Origin: Pardosa pseudoannulata | Taxonomy: Eukaryota; Arthropoda; Arachnida; Araneae; Lycosidae | Direction of reading: 5' to 3' | Assembly: GCA_032207245.1 (NCBI GenBank) | Contig: CM063509.1 | Coordinates: 106,152,521-106,216,520, forward strand | DNA: 64,000 nucleotides | Translations under genes and position numbers: made by a program | Part shown: positions 26,225-39,000 of the stretch, piece after piece | How positions within the stretch are numbered: position 1 is the first letter of the stretch | Layout: each line of letters starts with the position of its first letter | Notes under the pieces: generated by a model | Seen by the model: only the letters and a program-made list of their open reading frames with translations | The model's database searches: none | What the model was told of the DNA's origin: nothing

Positions 26225-27136
26225 TAGTAGAAAAAAATAATGTTCTACAAATGTCACAAAATTCTCTGAAATCAAGTACTAAATAACTAAAACACAACAT
26301 CGATGAAAGTAACAAATTTTATCATTAAATGTAATGGCGAACATGCATTATATCCACCATTGCCAAATATTCATACGGATACGGGAGTAGTATTTATTAG
26401 GTTTGCCAATCATGAAGATAAGGGGTAGAAATGTGCAGTCCCCCCCTTCCAACCTTTTACTCTGATCAAGGAGACATGAAACCTAGATAAATCCTGATCA
26501 GAACTTTAAAAATAACAATTTTCTATTTAATTCCTTCAAAATTACATATCACTCGATTTGATAGCCATAATTTTCAAATAGTTTCTTTCTTTACAACAAA
26601 AAATGATTATTTTTAGATAAAAATCCTCATTTAAAAATTCAAATTATTAAGTGAGTTTTTAGTAGGTCTTATCTCTAAAAAAGAAATCACATTTTATTGA
26701 TAAAAAAAGATTTTTAATATAGGATTTTAAAGGCATTAATTCTGATATATGAATTATCAGTTCCAGTGAGAAAAGCTTATTGTTTATGTTTACGAAGCAA
26801 TTACTTCTTTATAAACATCTTTTTCAAGATATCTTTTCGAGATATTATACTCTTGTTATTATTACTTATTTTACAACAACAAATCACATTTATTTACAAT
26901 GATTTCTTAAAAGCCTTAAATACTCATAGGTCTTTTAACTGTAATGAAACTTTAACTGTTAAGAATGGTTTTTACTCTATTTGTTATTACGAAGGATTAG
27001 AAGTGAGTATTTCGTGTTTGTTATCAATGTCAAAGAAGTGATATTAACAATTTACAGGCCAAAACTACTTTGTTCATTTTTAACATTGCTTAAATATTCA
27101 CACAATCGACGTTTCAAGTGGAGTTTAGAACAAACT

Positions 27137-27146
27137 AGATGGCGCT
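27137..27146 (+). promoter_or_regulatory. CTCF-type binding site A
   Basis: AGATGGCGCT matches the core shared by fly and vertebrate CTCF sites (AGRTGGCGC). Triplets read CTA-GAT-GGC-GCT for fingers 6 to 3. It is one of a tandem pair, same orientation as site B. Confidence 0.6.
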
Positions 27147-27151
27147 CATCC

Positions 27152-27166
27152 ACATCAGATGGCGCT
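27152..27166 (+). promoter_or_regulatory. CTCF-type binding site B
   Basis: ACA-TCA-GAT-GGC-GCT fits the vertebrate finger 7-to-3 pattern NCA-NNA-G(G/A)N-GGC-(G/A)(C/G)(T/C) at every specified position. Its core starts exactly 20 bp after that of site A. It lies between the two divergent genes, one of which encodes CTCF itself. Confidence 0.68.
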
Positions 27167-29607
27167 AGCCATATCATATGTAGTTGTTCTAGTTTTCTGC
27201 GCCAGGGTACTCTGTTATCAACTGATATAAACTTTTTTTTTTTTTTTTTAATTACCAGTGGATTCGTGTCCGTCGAAATTTAGCCCGGTTCAATAATGAA
27301 CTAAAAAATTGTCATTATGCCATTCAATTTATATCAACAACAACTTTTAACACTATTACATTACAATGTCCCAATCTTCATAGTTAATACACTTACATAA
27401 TCTTTTATTTTTCAGGTAAAAGTAGTATTCAAACACTAGTTTATCATCGTGTCTTTAGAAAACTTAGTAGAATAAAAAAAATGTTTTCTAAATTTTCAAT
27501 GTATTGAGTTATGTTGTACATCATGTGTGATTTAATTTAATAAAATTCAATAATCGACATAACAAATATTTTCTCCATTTAAAACTTCTGTTTACCTCTA
27601 TATAGGTAAATAAGTGTAAACGGAAGCCTTTAGTGTTTGTTTTCCAAGCAAAAAGAATGTTTTTAAACATCAAACTTTTTTTGTAGTTTCCAATTATTCA
27701 GATGATCGTATTTTTTCACTATCACAGTTTTGTACATCTGAACTTCATTAATAGACATTTGAATATAAAATTAATTTTAATATAAAGTTGTACTTTTATG
27801 TTCAAAATTTATTCCGGCTCAAAATATTTTTATAAAGTCAGGATTAAAATGAAAATGTAAAACTCACCTATTCTTAAATAATTTTTATGTAATTAAAAGA
27901 AATGTTTAATTGTGTAGTATTAATAGCCTTATTCTGTAAGGTACCCCATTTATTAAGAAGTTTGTTTGATTTTCGTAGGTTTATTATTTTACATATTAGC
28001 ACTACACAAAATAAAAATTTAATAACCAAATATATTACTGGAAAAGTTATCTCAAATTTATTGCTTTCATATTTACTCTATTGTTTATATTCTAAATTAT
28101 TCTTGTAAGCAAAAGATTACAACATATACAACTACATGTAAATAAACAAATTCTGAAAATTGAACCAATGACTTTCATTTTTAATAATATATTTATTCTT
28201 ATTTTTTTTATTTAAATTTTTTAATTCAGAAAAGCAATGCTAAAAGAATATCTTTAATTATTTCCTATTTTCCTTTTGTTATAAGGATTTTTATTTTGTA
28301 TAGTACAGTATTCAGTTATATAATTGTAGCAGTGTTTTATCTTATTTTAAATATTAATAAAAATGTCATTTGAAATTTTAAATACTTTCTTGGCTTATGT
28401 TAACTATTATTTTAAAGTTTTTAGTATACCCAGTTGCTATGTTTCTTCCATTTCAGCATATATAAAAGGGATGGGTATACTATGTTAAGTCAAATTAAAG
28501 TAGTATGAATAGAATCTTTTGAAAAGCATAAACGTGTACAGTGAAGAGAGTTTTTTATTCGTTTTTTATCATTCATTATCTTAAATGTAAGAGTTCATTT
28601 CTATGCTCTGTCAATATTTCCATAGAATGCAATTTGCAACAAAGTATAACAAAACAGTATTTAAAATATAAAGTAAAATTGTGCAGTACAGAAGTTAAAT
28701 GATCTTGATATAAAAATGAAAAAATGTTTCAAAGTTCAAATATCGTAAATAATTTCTTAAAGTTTTTCCATTGTTTCATAAAATAGAGATACAATATTTT
28801 AAACTCTTTAACTATAATTTAAATATTAGTTTACATAAATAAAATTAGTAGTAAAATTATTTGTTACTCAAGTAAACAGATCTGTATACAAATAAATTTT
28901 ATAAAACATAAAAAATAGCTACGCATTATCAAAAATTTAAATCAAGAAAAATATTATACATAAGAAATTTTTTAATTTCATATGGATAAATACTATTCAT
29001 TTCATGTGTGGCTCTTTTAAAAAAACAATAATTTATTTCTTACTAAAGATAATAATAAATGTTTTTAACTCTACTGTGGTGCATAATTAATGCAAAGCAA
29101 AAACTAATTTTGATTACTGTCATTGATGAGGTTAATTGCTAGCCTGAAAAAGGAAATGTATCCTTAATTATCGAAATAGTAAAGTAATAATCATAATTGT
29201 AAATTAAATGAAGGTTTTCTTAAAGTGATCTGTAGATTTAAGTTTATAATGAGTAAGAGAGTTTCTCCTTGTATTTCAAGTTCTAGAGAAGATTTGGCCC
29301 AAAGCATTGCACTTTGTATATATAAAGGGAAAATTTTAAATGCATAAAGTTTTAATATTATTCATGGATTAACAAAAAAAACAGTTAAAACTCTTTAATT
29401 ACTTGTAACAAGGATAATAAATAAAAGAATCAAATAGTACATTTAATAAGTCATAATCATATTGTTTCAATTATTGATTTTGATAATTCCATCACAAGCT
29501 GCAAAATTATTCATGGGGTTCATGGCTTGTGGGCTACTATTCTGCCATCCCTGCTCTAGAGATAATTTTTGATAACAAGTAATTTTTTTATATATATTGC
29601 CTTATAG

Positions 29608-29785
29608 AATGGATAAAATTAGTGAAAAAGAAACATCTGACATCCAAAATTATTTGGCTTCCTTCAATAAAGAAATTGAATGTGATGAATTGGAAGAAGT
29701 TGATTCTTCAAATGAAAATGGCCAAGCATCTGATGCAGAATATGAGAGTTCTAAAGTTGTCTATCCTTATACTTCAGGAGATGAA
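29608..29785 (+). CDS. CTCF: CTCF coding exon 1
   Basis: Starts right after the acceptor CTTATAG; ATG at 29609 gives [20 protein letters not shown] (residues 1-59). The start is the first ATG in the exon and opens the frame that joins the following exons. No Kozak call is possible because upstream bases come from an unidentified non-coding exon. Acidic and Ser-rich. Donor GTAAAG, phase 0. Confidence 0.85.
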
Positions 29786-30285
29786 GTAAAGTGATTTTGT
29801 ATTTCTTTAAAATTAGTTTTGAACAGATAGTTTTTGAAGTTATATTTAAAAAAATATCCTATGTTATATGGATATTAAAATGTATTATCTTTTATGACTA
29901 TCTAAAATAAAAATGCGTATATCCTTTTTATATTATTAACAATTTGCTTTCATAGTGTTATTCTATAGTCTTTTATTAAATGTAATTCTAGATTCTCTCA
30001 TTCATAATTTTCTTTTAAAATTTTTTATATGTTTTTTATGTTTATGATTATCATAATTGAATTTTAATGTTAGATTAGGAAAGTAAAAACTTTTACCAAT
30101 TAAATTTATAATTAATATTTAAAGGACATTTTAAAAATATTAGAGTGTAGTAAATTTTTATAAAAAAAATTCCACAACCAATATCTCTGAACGGGGGGGG
30201 TTGTTCTGCACGTCACAGAACCCCCCCCTCCCAACTGGCTCCACTGCAGAATAATCACAGCTCACAGAAAAATTTCTTTTTCCTT

Positions 30286-30326
<41 letters not shown>

Positions 30327-30653
30327 CGATGGTTTTCTGTAAGTAGAAAAGGATGTAAAATACTTATTGTATTATGTTGATTCCTTGTTACAGCAATACT
30401 AGGTTTATTTTGACCAAAGTAAGGAACTTGATGTTGGTAATATCATCTGCTAAAATATTTTTCTGCTTTGATTATTTATTATTTCCACATTCAAATATGG
30501 ATAACAAAGTTTTAGACCTCTCCACTTTTTTGGAGCTTAATAAACTTTTTACATGTGTTTCACCCTCTGAAGAAGAAAAGAATGAATTATTTTTTGAATA
30601 TCAAATTTTTCTTAACTGGATTTTTGATGCAATTGATCATTCTCGGCAAAATG

Positions 30654-30690
<37 letters not shown>

Positions 30691-33600
30691 GAAAGCTATA
30701 TTAGTGCAAGCTGTAAATGAATTAAAACCAGAGATCCCTAAATTTATCAATTTCTTAATACACATTATATCTATTCCTATATCTGAAGCTATTTGCGAAT
30801 CATGGGGATCAACAATCCATAAAAATTTTTCCTATATGTATAATGTAAATGATGGTGAGAAAACTAGTATTGGGACAACTGATAAAAGAATGTTTATTTT
30901 TTGCAACAGACCTCCACCAAGACACAAATCAGTCCAAAAATTACTAAAAAATTCCCTTACATTAATGTTTGGGCCAAATTATCAGTTCAATTTTTATCAT
31001 CGTAGTGATATCTCAAAATATCTTACATCAAAAGTAATTGACAGGACAGTAAATTCTATGTTAATGCCATGGTTTTAATACAAATATTTTTCTAAATTTC
31101 AGGTAGCACTGTTTTATTAAATATTTTTAGTTATACATATTGGTAAAGATGAAAATACACCACAAAAGGAATAATATTGTGGGAGAATAAATATATGATA
31201 AAATAAATATATCTCCTGCAGTACATTTTTGATTATCTGAAAGCCTGTTGCAGAACATTGAAAAGTATTCTGCTGTGGGGCACACAAATATGGAAATTCC
31301 CTCAAGTCATTACCTAAAAAACCAACAACTTTTATTGCTAATAGTTTTTATAGGGATTCTTGCATTTTACTTTTAAGCGAATATATGTGAGAGGATTGAC
31401 TTTCATTATTCCCATAGTTTTGATTGTAAAAGTAAATAAAAGTTTCTAATTTGTACACAAAGGCAAAATTAAATTGGGAGCAGTTTTAAAATTATTTGAC
31501 TATCTTAACATGCTTTATTTGGTAGTATGTATCTACTTGTATGCATATTAACTGGTCACTAGTAATTTAAATTAAAATGAGAAAATGAAAAAATATTTGA
31601 CCAGCAACTAAAATTTTGTTGAATAATAGTTGTAAAATTTGTATGTTGAAAAATTTTTTTAATTAAAAGTTAGTAATTGCATTCAGAGCCTGACTAAGAA
31701 ACTTTTGTGTCCAATCATGTAATCCAATTTTTGTCCTCCTCTCCCCCCCCCCCCTTCACAACATATAAAGATGATTCAGTAGCATAATCACATTAATATA
31801 AAAATTACAATATTGAATTACAAAATAAATTTTAAATACTATTTTGTTTCTACTTTTCATCATTTACAACTAAAAACTATTTATTAAATTAAAATTCAAA
31901 ATGAATATAAATAAAAACACATTTATTGATTAGATTGCAAAACAATACAAAATATAAACAAAAATTATCATCTGTTACCTCCTACCCTAAAGTAAAAACA
32001 ACTAGTAGAAAGTGATAAAATTACTATTGCAAATTCAGATATTACAGTTGTAGCGGGTACAACTGTAATATCTGAATAGACGATGTATCTGTAGTAGACT
32101 ATGTAACTACTGACCTGCGATTGGTTATTCATAACGATAATTTTGTCCCAGAATTCACTCCTTATTTAAAACATTTTGAAAGGAATATCTCACAAATTAA
32201 AGAAAATATTGAGAATAATCAGGATCGTCGTAAAACATATGCAGATAAATCACATAAATCAAGCCCTAATTTTAAACCTAGGGATTTAGTTTGGGTAAAA
32301 CTTCACTCATTAAGCAAAGCAAACCAAAACGTAAGTGCAAAATTGATGCCGAGGAAAGATGGCCCTTACATCATTTTGTCCCAAAAATCCCCTACTACAT
32401 TTTTCATAGCCAGTTGTGACAAACCTGATGAACCTTTAGGTGCATACCATGCATCAGCTTTAACACCTTTTCAAAATGTCACACAAAAACAATCTCCTGT
32501 GGTGCCGCTCCGGAAAAGAGGTAGACCCCGAAACAGCTCCCTCCTGTTTCTGTGGAAACGAAAACAAATCAAAAATCCCAACACCTCGCCGAGACGGTCT
32601 TCGAAGGTGTAGGGGGAAGATGTAGCGGGTACAATTATCCCCTCTCCTTTTTTTACGATAGGTGGCGCTAGAAAGCCATCGAGTGTGTTCTAATATAGTA
32701 TCAGTGGTCTATGATGAGTGTGTTTTGTTCTCTTTGTTGTTTATGTTCTGTGATGTGGAACTTTGCAAGAAAATAAAAATGGTTCCTAAAAAAATAGTCT
32801 AAATTAATTCTAATCGTCTTATGAACTAAGAGTCTCGCCCTTCTACACAGTTCATTTTTACATTATCAAATTCACATACTATAGTTGGGCTTTTAAATAA
32901 AGCATTGATAGAATTTTCCTATTACTTATACTTTATAAATGTTCTAGATGCCATGTAATAACTGTATCTAATTATTTTTTCATTACTCATTCATCTAAGT
33001 ATTTTTAAAGAAGTAGTTAGATATGATAATTTTATTGATATTTTGCTTACCTTTGCTATGAAATCAATGAGTGTGTTTTATCTGTGTAATTCCTGATTAA
33101 ACAAACAGATTTGTTTAATTTCTTATTTAATTTCTAGTTCAAAAATAAGTTTTATAGCTGTAAATTAATATGAAATATAAATAAAATGTTAAATATGTTT
33201 CCTAATGTAATGTTATATAATTTTTATATGAATATGATTATTAAATCACATGGTTATAAATAAGCAGGGAGAGGAGAGGAGAAAATTGGATCATGTCCTG
33301 GGCATGGATGTATGTTATTAAGGCTTTGTGTCACAGAATATCCAATATTAGTTTGATTATTATTTAGAGGAATATAGAACATAATTTTGTAAAAAGAGAT
33401 ACACAAGATTTATAAATTTAACATCAAAATATCTTATTTTCGTATTGCTTAATTTAATTCATTATATAACTAAATCTTTTACAACTAAATATTTTAATGT
33501 GAATTTCATAAATGTTGTTGATAATGTGACAACTGCAAAAAATATCTACATACAATTAAATAAGGTATTTTTAGACATTTAAAAGTTTGTAATTTTTATT

Positions 33601-33942
33601 CTTAATAGTACTATTTTTTCGGTAAAAATTTTTCGTCACTCCTTTAATAGAATATTTTCCAGTGCATAAGATTAGAAATTCTTACATGTAAGTTATAAAG
33701 TCTAAATGTTATTGAAAAATTATTTACTAACAGAAAATAGTAAATGAGCACATAAAAAATTTTTGAAACTTTATAGTTTTTATATTTTTAATAATTAGTG
33801 TTTCTTTTTTATGTATGTTTGTAAGATAATGTAATATTTATTTCTAAATTTCTTCATTTTCTTTTTAAAATTTTAATTACTCAATTTTTAATATCTCTCC
33901 CATTAAAAAAGTACAAAATAAAAGTGTATATGTAAATATAAA

Positions 33943-34004
<62 letters not shown>

Positions 34005-35959
34005 ATACATATCCCATTTTACATTTTTAGAATTTATCTCACATTGTTTTGTCTAATCTTGCTGAATATGATATTACAAATGCACATATGATATGAATTG
34101 AAAATTCGTTCTGTGAGTTTTTCTATCGCAATAGGGAGAGCACTATAGTAAGGGAAAAAATTTTAATGAATAAATCATCTGTTTAATGGGCAGTAAAATG
34201 GTCAGTATTCATCTATTATTGTGAAGAGTGACAGTGTCAAACAAATTGCTCAAAGGGGAGAAACACTAATGTTTACACTCCTATTTTTATCTACATGAAT
34301 GTGGACAAAATTCCTGCTATGAGAAGGTTAATATAGATAAAATAACTGGATAGATAAATTATACTCAATTGCTAAGCTATGTTTTCCTTTTATTTATTAC
34401 GCTGGTACCTGCTTAGGTGGGACTCAGCTAGGGGTTACAAATCCTTATCACTGAGTATAATATTAAGGAAACTTTTATTTATATATGTGTATATAAATAG
34501 TAAAAATTTCTCATCACTAATTACACTGTAAATAGCCCATATTTTTAATTGTCAAATCTTGCTTGGCAATGTTAAAATGCTGCAGTCATCATGGTGAGAA
34601 ACATACTCTTTTAAAACACTAAGACTATGCAAAATACTTAGTAAAAACCCTTTATTTCTTCATGTTAAACTTGGGAAACAATAGACATATCTTACATAAC
34701 TAAGAGTCAACCAGATATCTGTTGATTTGGGTAACCATGGTTGAGGAAGGGGTTGTCATAGGTTTAATTTCTCTTAATAAAGATTTTAAAACAGTGCTTC
34801 TGATGTGGCTTTTAAAAAAAATCATGGTAGTAAAAGTGCATACAACTGTATAAAAATAGAAAAGCTATGTAGTTTTCCTTCAGAGAATTTATATCTTGTT
34901 TAAAAGAAGTTTAAAAAAGTCGTATATAGCAATTATTAATTCAAACTTTAGTTTAGAGAAATAAGAAAGAAATGTAATCTCAAAGATTAATGTCCTCGGT
35001 TTAATTTGAGTGGTTGCGAAAGTTAAGATTACAGAAATAGAACAGGAATTGAGAGAATTCAAGAACTTTAGGGATAATAATTTTTTATATGTTATGTACG
35101 TACTTCATTTTATTTAGTTAAAAAAAAAAGTTGTTATATGGCAACAGGCAATAATTTTTTAATAATACATACTATTAAAAAAGCTGCTGAAATTTATGAT
35201 TTTCAATTAGCAATAAGTTTTCTTCAAATCATAGCAAAGTTATATTTTGTTGGGGGAAGCAATAAATTTGGTGTCTGCCCTGAGAAGCAGAAACATATTT
35301 TAAGCCACTGTTCTGTTGTAATTACAACTTAATTAAGATTCAGTTTATTTCAATGTATTTTGCTAACTTTTAAAGCTAAACCAATTGTCATATTTCATTT
35401 TTGTGATTTATATGTATTAAAGTGCTCAAATTTTCTGATTATGTATTAACAGCTGATAGTTAAGACATTTAATATAATTTATCCCTTCTATTATTAGATG
35501 GAAGATGAAAATACTTCAGAAATTAGAGTTAAAATTGAAAATGAAGATTCTGATTTTTACAACAATGCCTATTCTAACGAAGAACAAAATGTAACTAGTT
35601 TTTCCAAAGTATCATCTGTAAGTAATTTGTCAATTTTATATGTGTACACTTTTTACTTACGACATTATTTATTTTGATTTCCAAGTAAAAATGGAAATCC
35701 ATTTAATTCAGTTTTGTGTAGCACATTTGTTAAAAGAGAGAAACAGAATGAAATGGTATATCAGAATTAAGTTAACTTATTACCTAAGTTACTATATATG
35801 TAGCTTATTTCAGCTGAGAAGCTGCTGATTAAAAGTATTACAAACCTTTAAATATCAAAATTTTAATGATTCAAACATATATCTTTGTTGTTTTATCAAA
35901 CTCTGGTATTTTGAGGATCATTTTATTATTTTAAATTTAAAAATTAGGTGTCTGAAATC

Positions 35960-36001
<42 letters not shown>

Positions 36002-39000
36002 ATAACCAGCAAAATCATCTTTCACCGATTACATGACAAATTAGCCCTTATCATTTAAATTGCTTGGACTTACTGAGCAAATAGAATTTTTAAGTAATTT
36101 GCAAACTTGTCATAATCATCTGTAAAACAATTTTTTACTGATGACTTTGAAATAAGTTGCCCTTTATTAAGCCAGAACCAGCACTAGGTATTCCTCATAA
36201 TATAGTTAGGAAGACTGTAAGTACATAATATAGTTAAGAGGATTATAAGGTGTGGCTTAAAACTAATAATCAGAGGCAAGCAAAGGAGCTTAACCATAAT
36301 TTTTCATGGTTTAGAACAAAGGACATAATTAAACTCAGTGGGAATGAGTTAAGGGGGCTATTGGTTTTTTGACTGGAAACTGTTGTCTCAGGCATCTGAA
36401 CATTATTGGCGTCATTGATAATCCAACATGTAGTGATATATGGCAGAAGAGAGTTCACTACATATTCTGTGTGATTGTGAATATTACTCTGCTAAGCATT
36501 TTTAATATCTTGGATATCATTTTATTGAACCATAAGAGTTAATAAATTCTTGATTAAACTACTGCTTAAATTTACTTCAGTTATCGGTCTCTTTGAGACT
36601 TAATTGTATCTTTTCTACTTGCTGTTGGGATTCTTTTATCTAAGGGAAATGGGGGGGACTTACAGTATAATAGACCATGGGTTACAGTGCTGTGCTCTTG
36701 TGAGCCAACCCAACCTAAGTCATATCTTTCAATGATTTTTGCTTCCCAGAGTAATAGATCACAGGATTTTATTCCCAATAGACTTTTGATTATTAAGTGT
36801 TTTCTGGGAATCGAGTGAACCATGATAATTTAACTTAGCTTGAAAACCACACATGCAGCAATTTAGTTTATGGAGAGCCGAAACTATTTTCTTGTGACAG
36901 CTAATAAATGTGGCCAGTGGAAGAAAGTTAGCATTTATACCAGCATTAGTTTAAAGACACAGAAAAAAAAATTTAAGTTGGCGAGCACTCCTTTAAATCT
37001 TCTATTTTACAGCTAGGAAATTAGGTATTAAAAAATGAGAATGAAAAAAGGATGAATTTTAGACACATATTTTAGGTGTAATAATTTTCATACATTACAT
37101 ATATATATATATAATAAAATGGAGTCTACGACAGGTGGTAGTAGTCATGGCACAAGACACCATTTTAGTCTCTTAAGATGTTTAATGTCAGAGTATCAGA
37201 GGGTTCCCACTTTGTTATAGGGAAGAGGCAAACTGAGAGATTAGCTAACAGTAGAAATTTGAATAAAAATCTGTGTAAGCATCTAAGTAAACAATGTAGG
37301 TCAAAATCTGTCTCCAATAGCATGCATCTTCTTGTTTGCAAATTTCCTAAATTGGCCGCTAGTGCACTATAAAGTTTTAATTGATTAGACCCCCTTCCCT
37401 GAGGGTTTAAACTGTAGTCCCGGTGGTCAGTTTATATTAGGGGTTACAAAGGGGAAAACAGATACAGGGGTTTTGTCCTTGACTTAAGGTTTGAAAACCC
37501 CTGAGAATTTTTTTTTTTTTTTTAACTTAATGAAAACTTTCAGCTATATAGTTATGTCAGCAAGTGTGAACTTTCAGATTATGAGAAGTTTTCTATCAGT
37601 ATGTTCCTTAAGGGGACATTTTCAGGTTCTATACAAAATAGTGACATTAGTATACTGATTTCAGACACCGCAGCGCTCCTTTTTTTCCTCTTTTACCTTT
37701 TTTTTAGAAATCTCTCCTTTTTTCCTTATTTTACTGCATTCCTCCTTTTTTTCGCATATTCTCTCCTTTTATTCCTTTTTTCTTTGGGCCATTCACTCCT
37801 TTTATTTGTTTTTTCTTTCTCAATGTTTACGGAGTTATGTAACAGCGGAACGGATTGCACACATTTGTTTTGGTAACGTCTTTGTTTTTCTATTTTTTTT
37901 CTTTCCGTGAGATTCCCCCCCCCCCAAAAAAAAAAAAAAGTTGTAGGCTATTTATTGGCGTTACAGATGTTTGGAAGTTAGCGAATAACGATCAAAGCGT
38001 CAAAACTAAAAGGGGGACCCGAATTTTTGGATTGTAGTGTCAAGAAATCTGTTTACCCCGTTTCTGAACCCAAGAGGGAGAAAAGAAACGTTACTCCGAG
38101 CCTGTGCGCTAAAAAATGGACTGCCGCATCGAATATTGAATTCAAGGATAATTCTGATCCGAATTTTTTTTTTTTTTTTTAACTTGTATATATTTAAATT
38201 TTGACGATAATCAGAAAGATTTCTTCCCTTTTCTCATTTGTTTTTTCTCATTGCCACGTCCACAATTTTTTTTTTTTTTTTGTGACAAAGAGCAGGAGAG
38301 AAGCGTTATCAGTTGATTCTCGCCACACGTGCTTCAAGGTCAAAAAGCCGTGTGACGCGCGTTACAAATGAAACATATAGAACGTGTGTGACTCTAGATG
38401 TAATAGTACAGCTAAGCCGTAACTGTATGTTTTTGATGAAAAACAACCGTTTTCTGGATTTCGGTTCCGGAACATGCCCATTTTTTTAATGGGCCATTAT
38501 AGTTAATACTGCTATCATAATATTGGGGTTCTGAAACGGTAGAATTATGTTTTAACATCCTGCGTATAGATTATCCCCCGAACACACGTACGTGTAGACC
38601 GATCGTAATACTGTTTGATATATCGATATTTTTTTTAATATCGCGGTAACAGTATTAAGATTTCAATCCCTCTTATAGTTATTTCTAACGATACTTCATC
38701 TTATTGACTGAATTTTTGTGCTATGATCAGTATGTGTGAGAAAATAACACTCTTGCAAATAACTTACGGAAGTTAATTGTTGTTGAAAAATCCGCACTTT
38801 TTTTTGTTAAGTTTGCATCTGTATTGAAGTTGATGAAAAAATTTATTAATGAAAAATCGTAACTTTTAACGGCAATCCCGATAAAAATCAGCCCGCCAGC
38901 TGAATCCGCAGGACGCTGCCACGGGTTCGAATCCCGCCGCTTTGTTCGCAGCCGTTCAGAATCGTAGTAATTAAGTAGTAAACTCCGATGATTTTAGCTG

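Larger units (their letters stand above)
26176..29607. promoter_or_regulatory. Divergent CNOT1/CTCF intergenic and 5' UTR region
   Basis: 3.4 kb separate the CNOT1 ATG (minus) and the first CTCF coding exon (plus). It must contain both transcription starts and at least one non-coding CTCF exon, since the first coding exon begins at a splice acceptor. The densest non-AT part is 27110-27290, with tandem CTCF-type sites and several CpGs. A possible non-coding exon donor is TTCAG then GTAAAAG near 27415, but I cannot confirm it. Confidence 0.55.
29786..35497 (+). other. CTCF intron 1 (5.7 kb), with nested repeats
   Basis: Contains a poly(G)/poly(C) hairpin (30194-30230), a transposase-like open frame (30497-31078), a long perfect inverted repeat plus a truncated LTR retrotransposon (32035-32847), and a (TA)n tract at 33950-34002. 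The rest is AT-rich with nothing I recognise. Confidence 0.65.

Noticed and set aside
26086..26286. Plus-strand open frame overlapping CNOT1 exon 1
   Set aside because: Antisense shadow of the conserved CNOT1 start; its sequence has no protein character.
27199..27210. TGCGCCAGGGTA as a third promoter CTCF site on the minus strand
   Set aside because: The inverse reads CCTGGCGCA; the triplet before GGC is not G(G/A)N.
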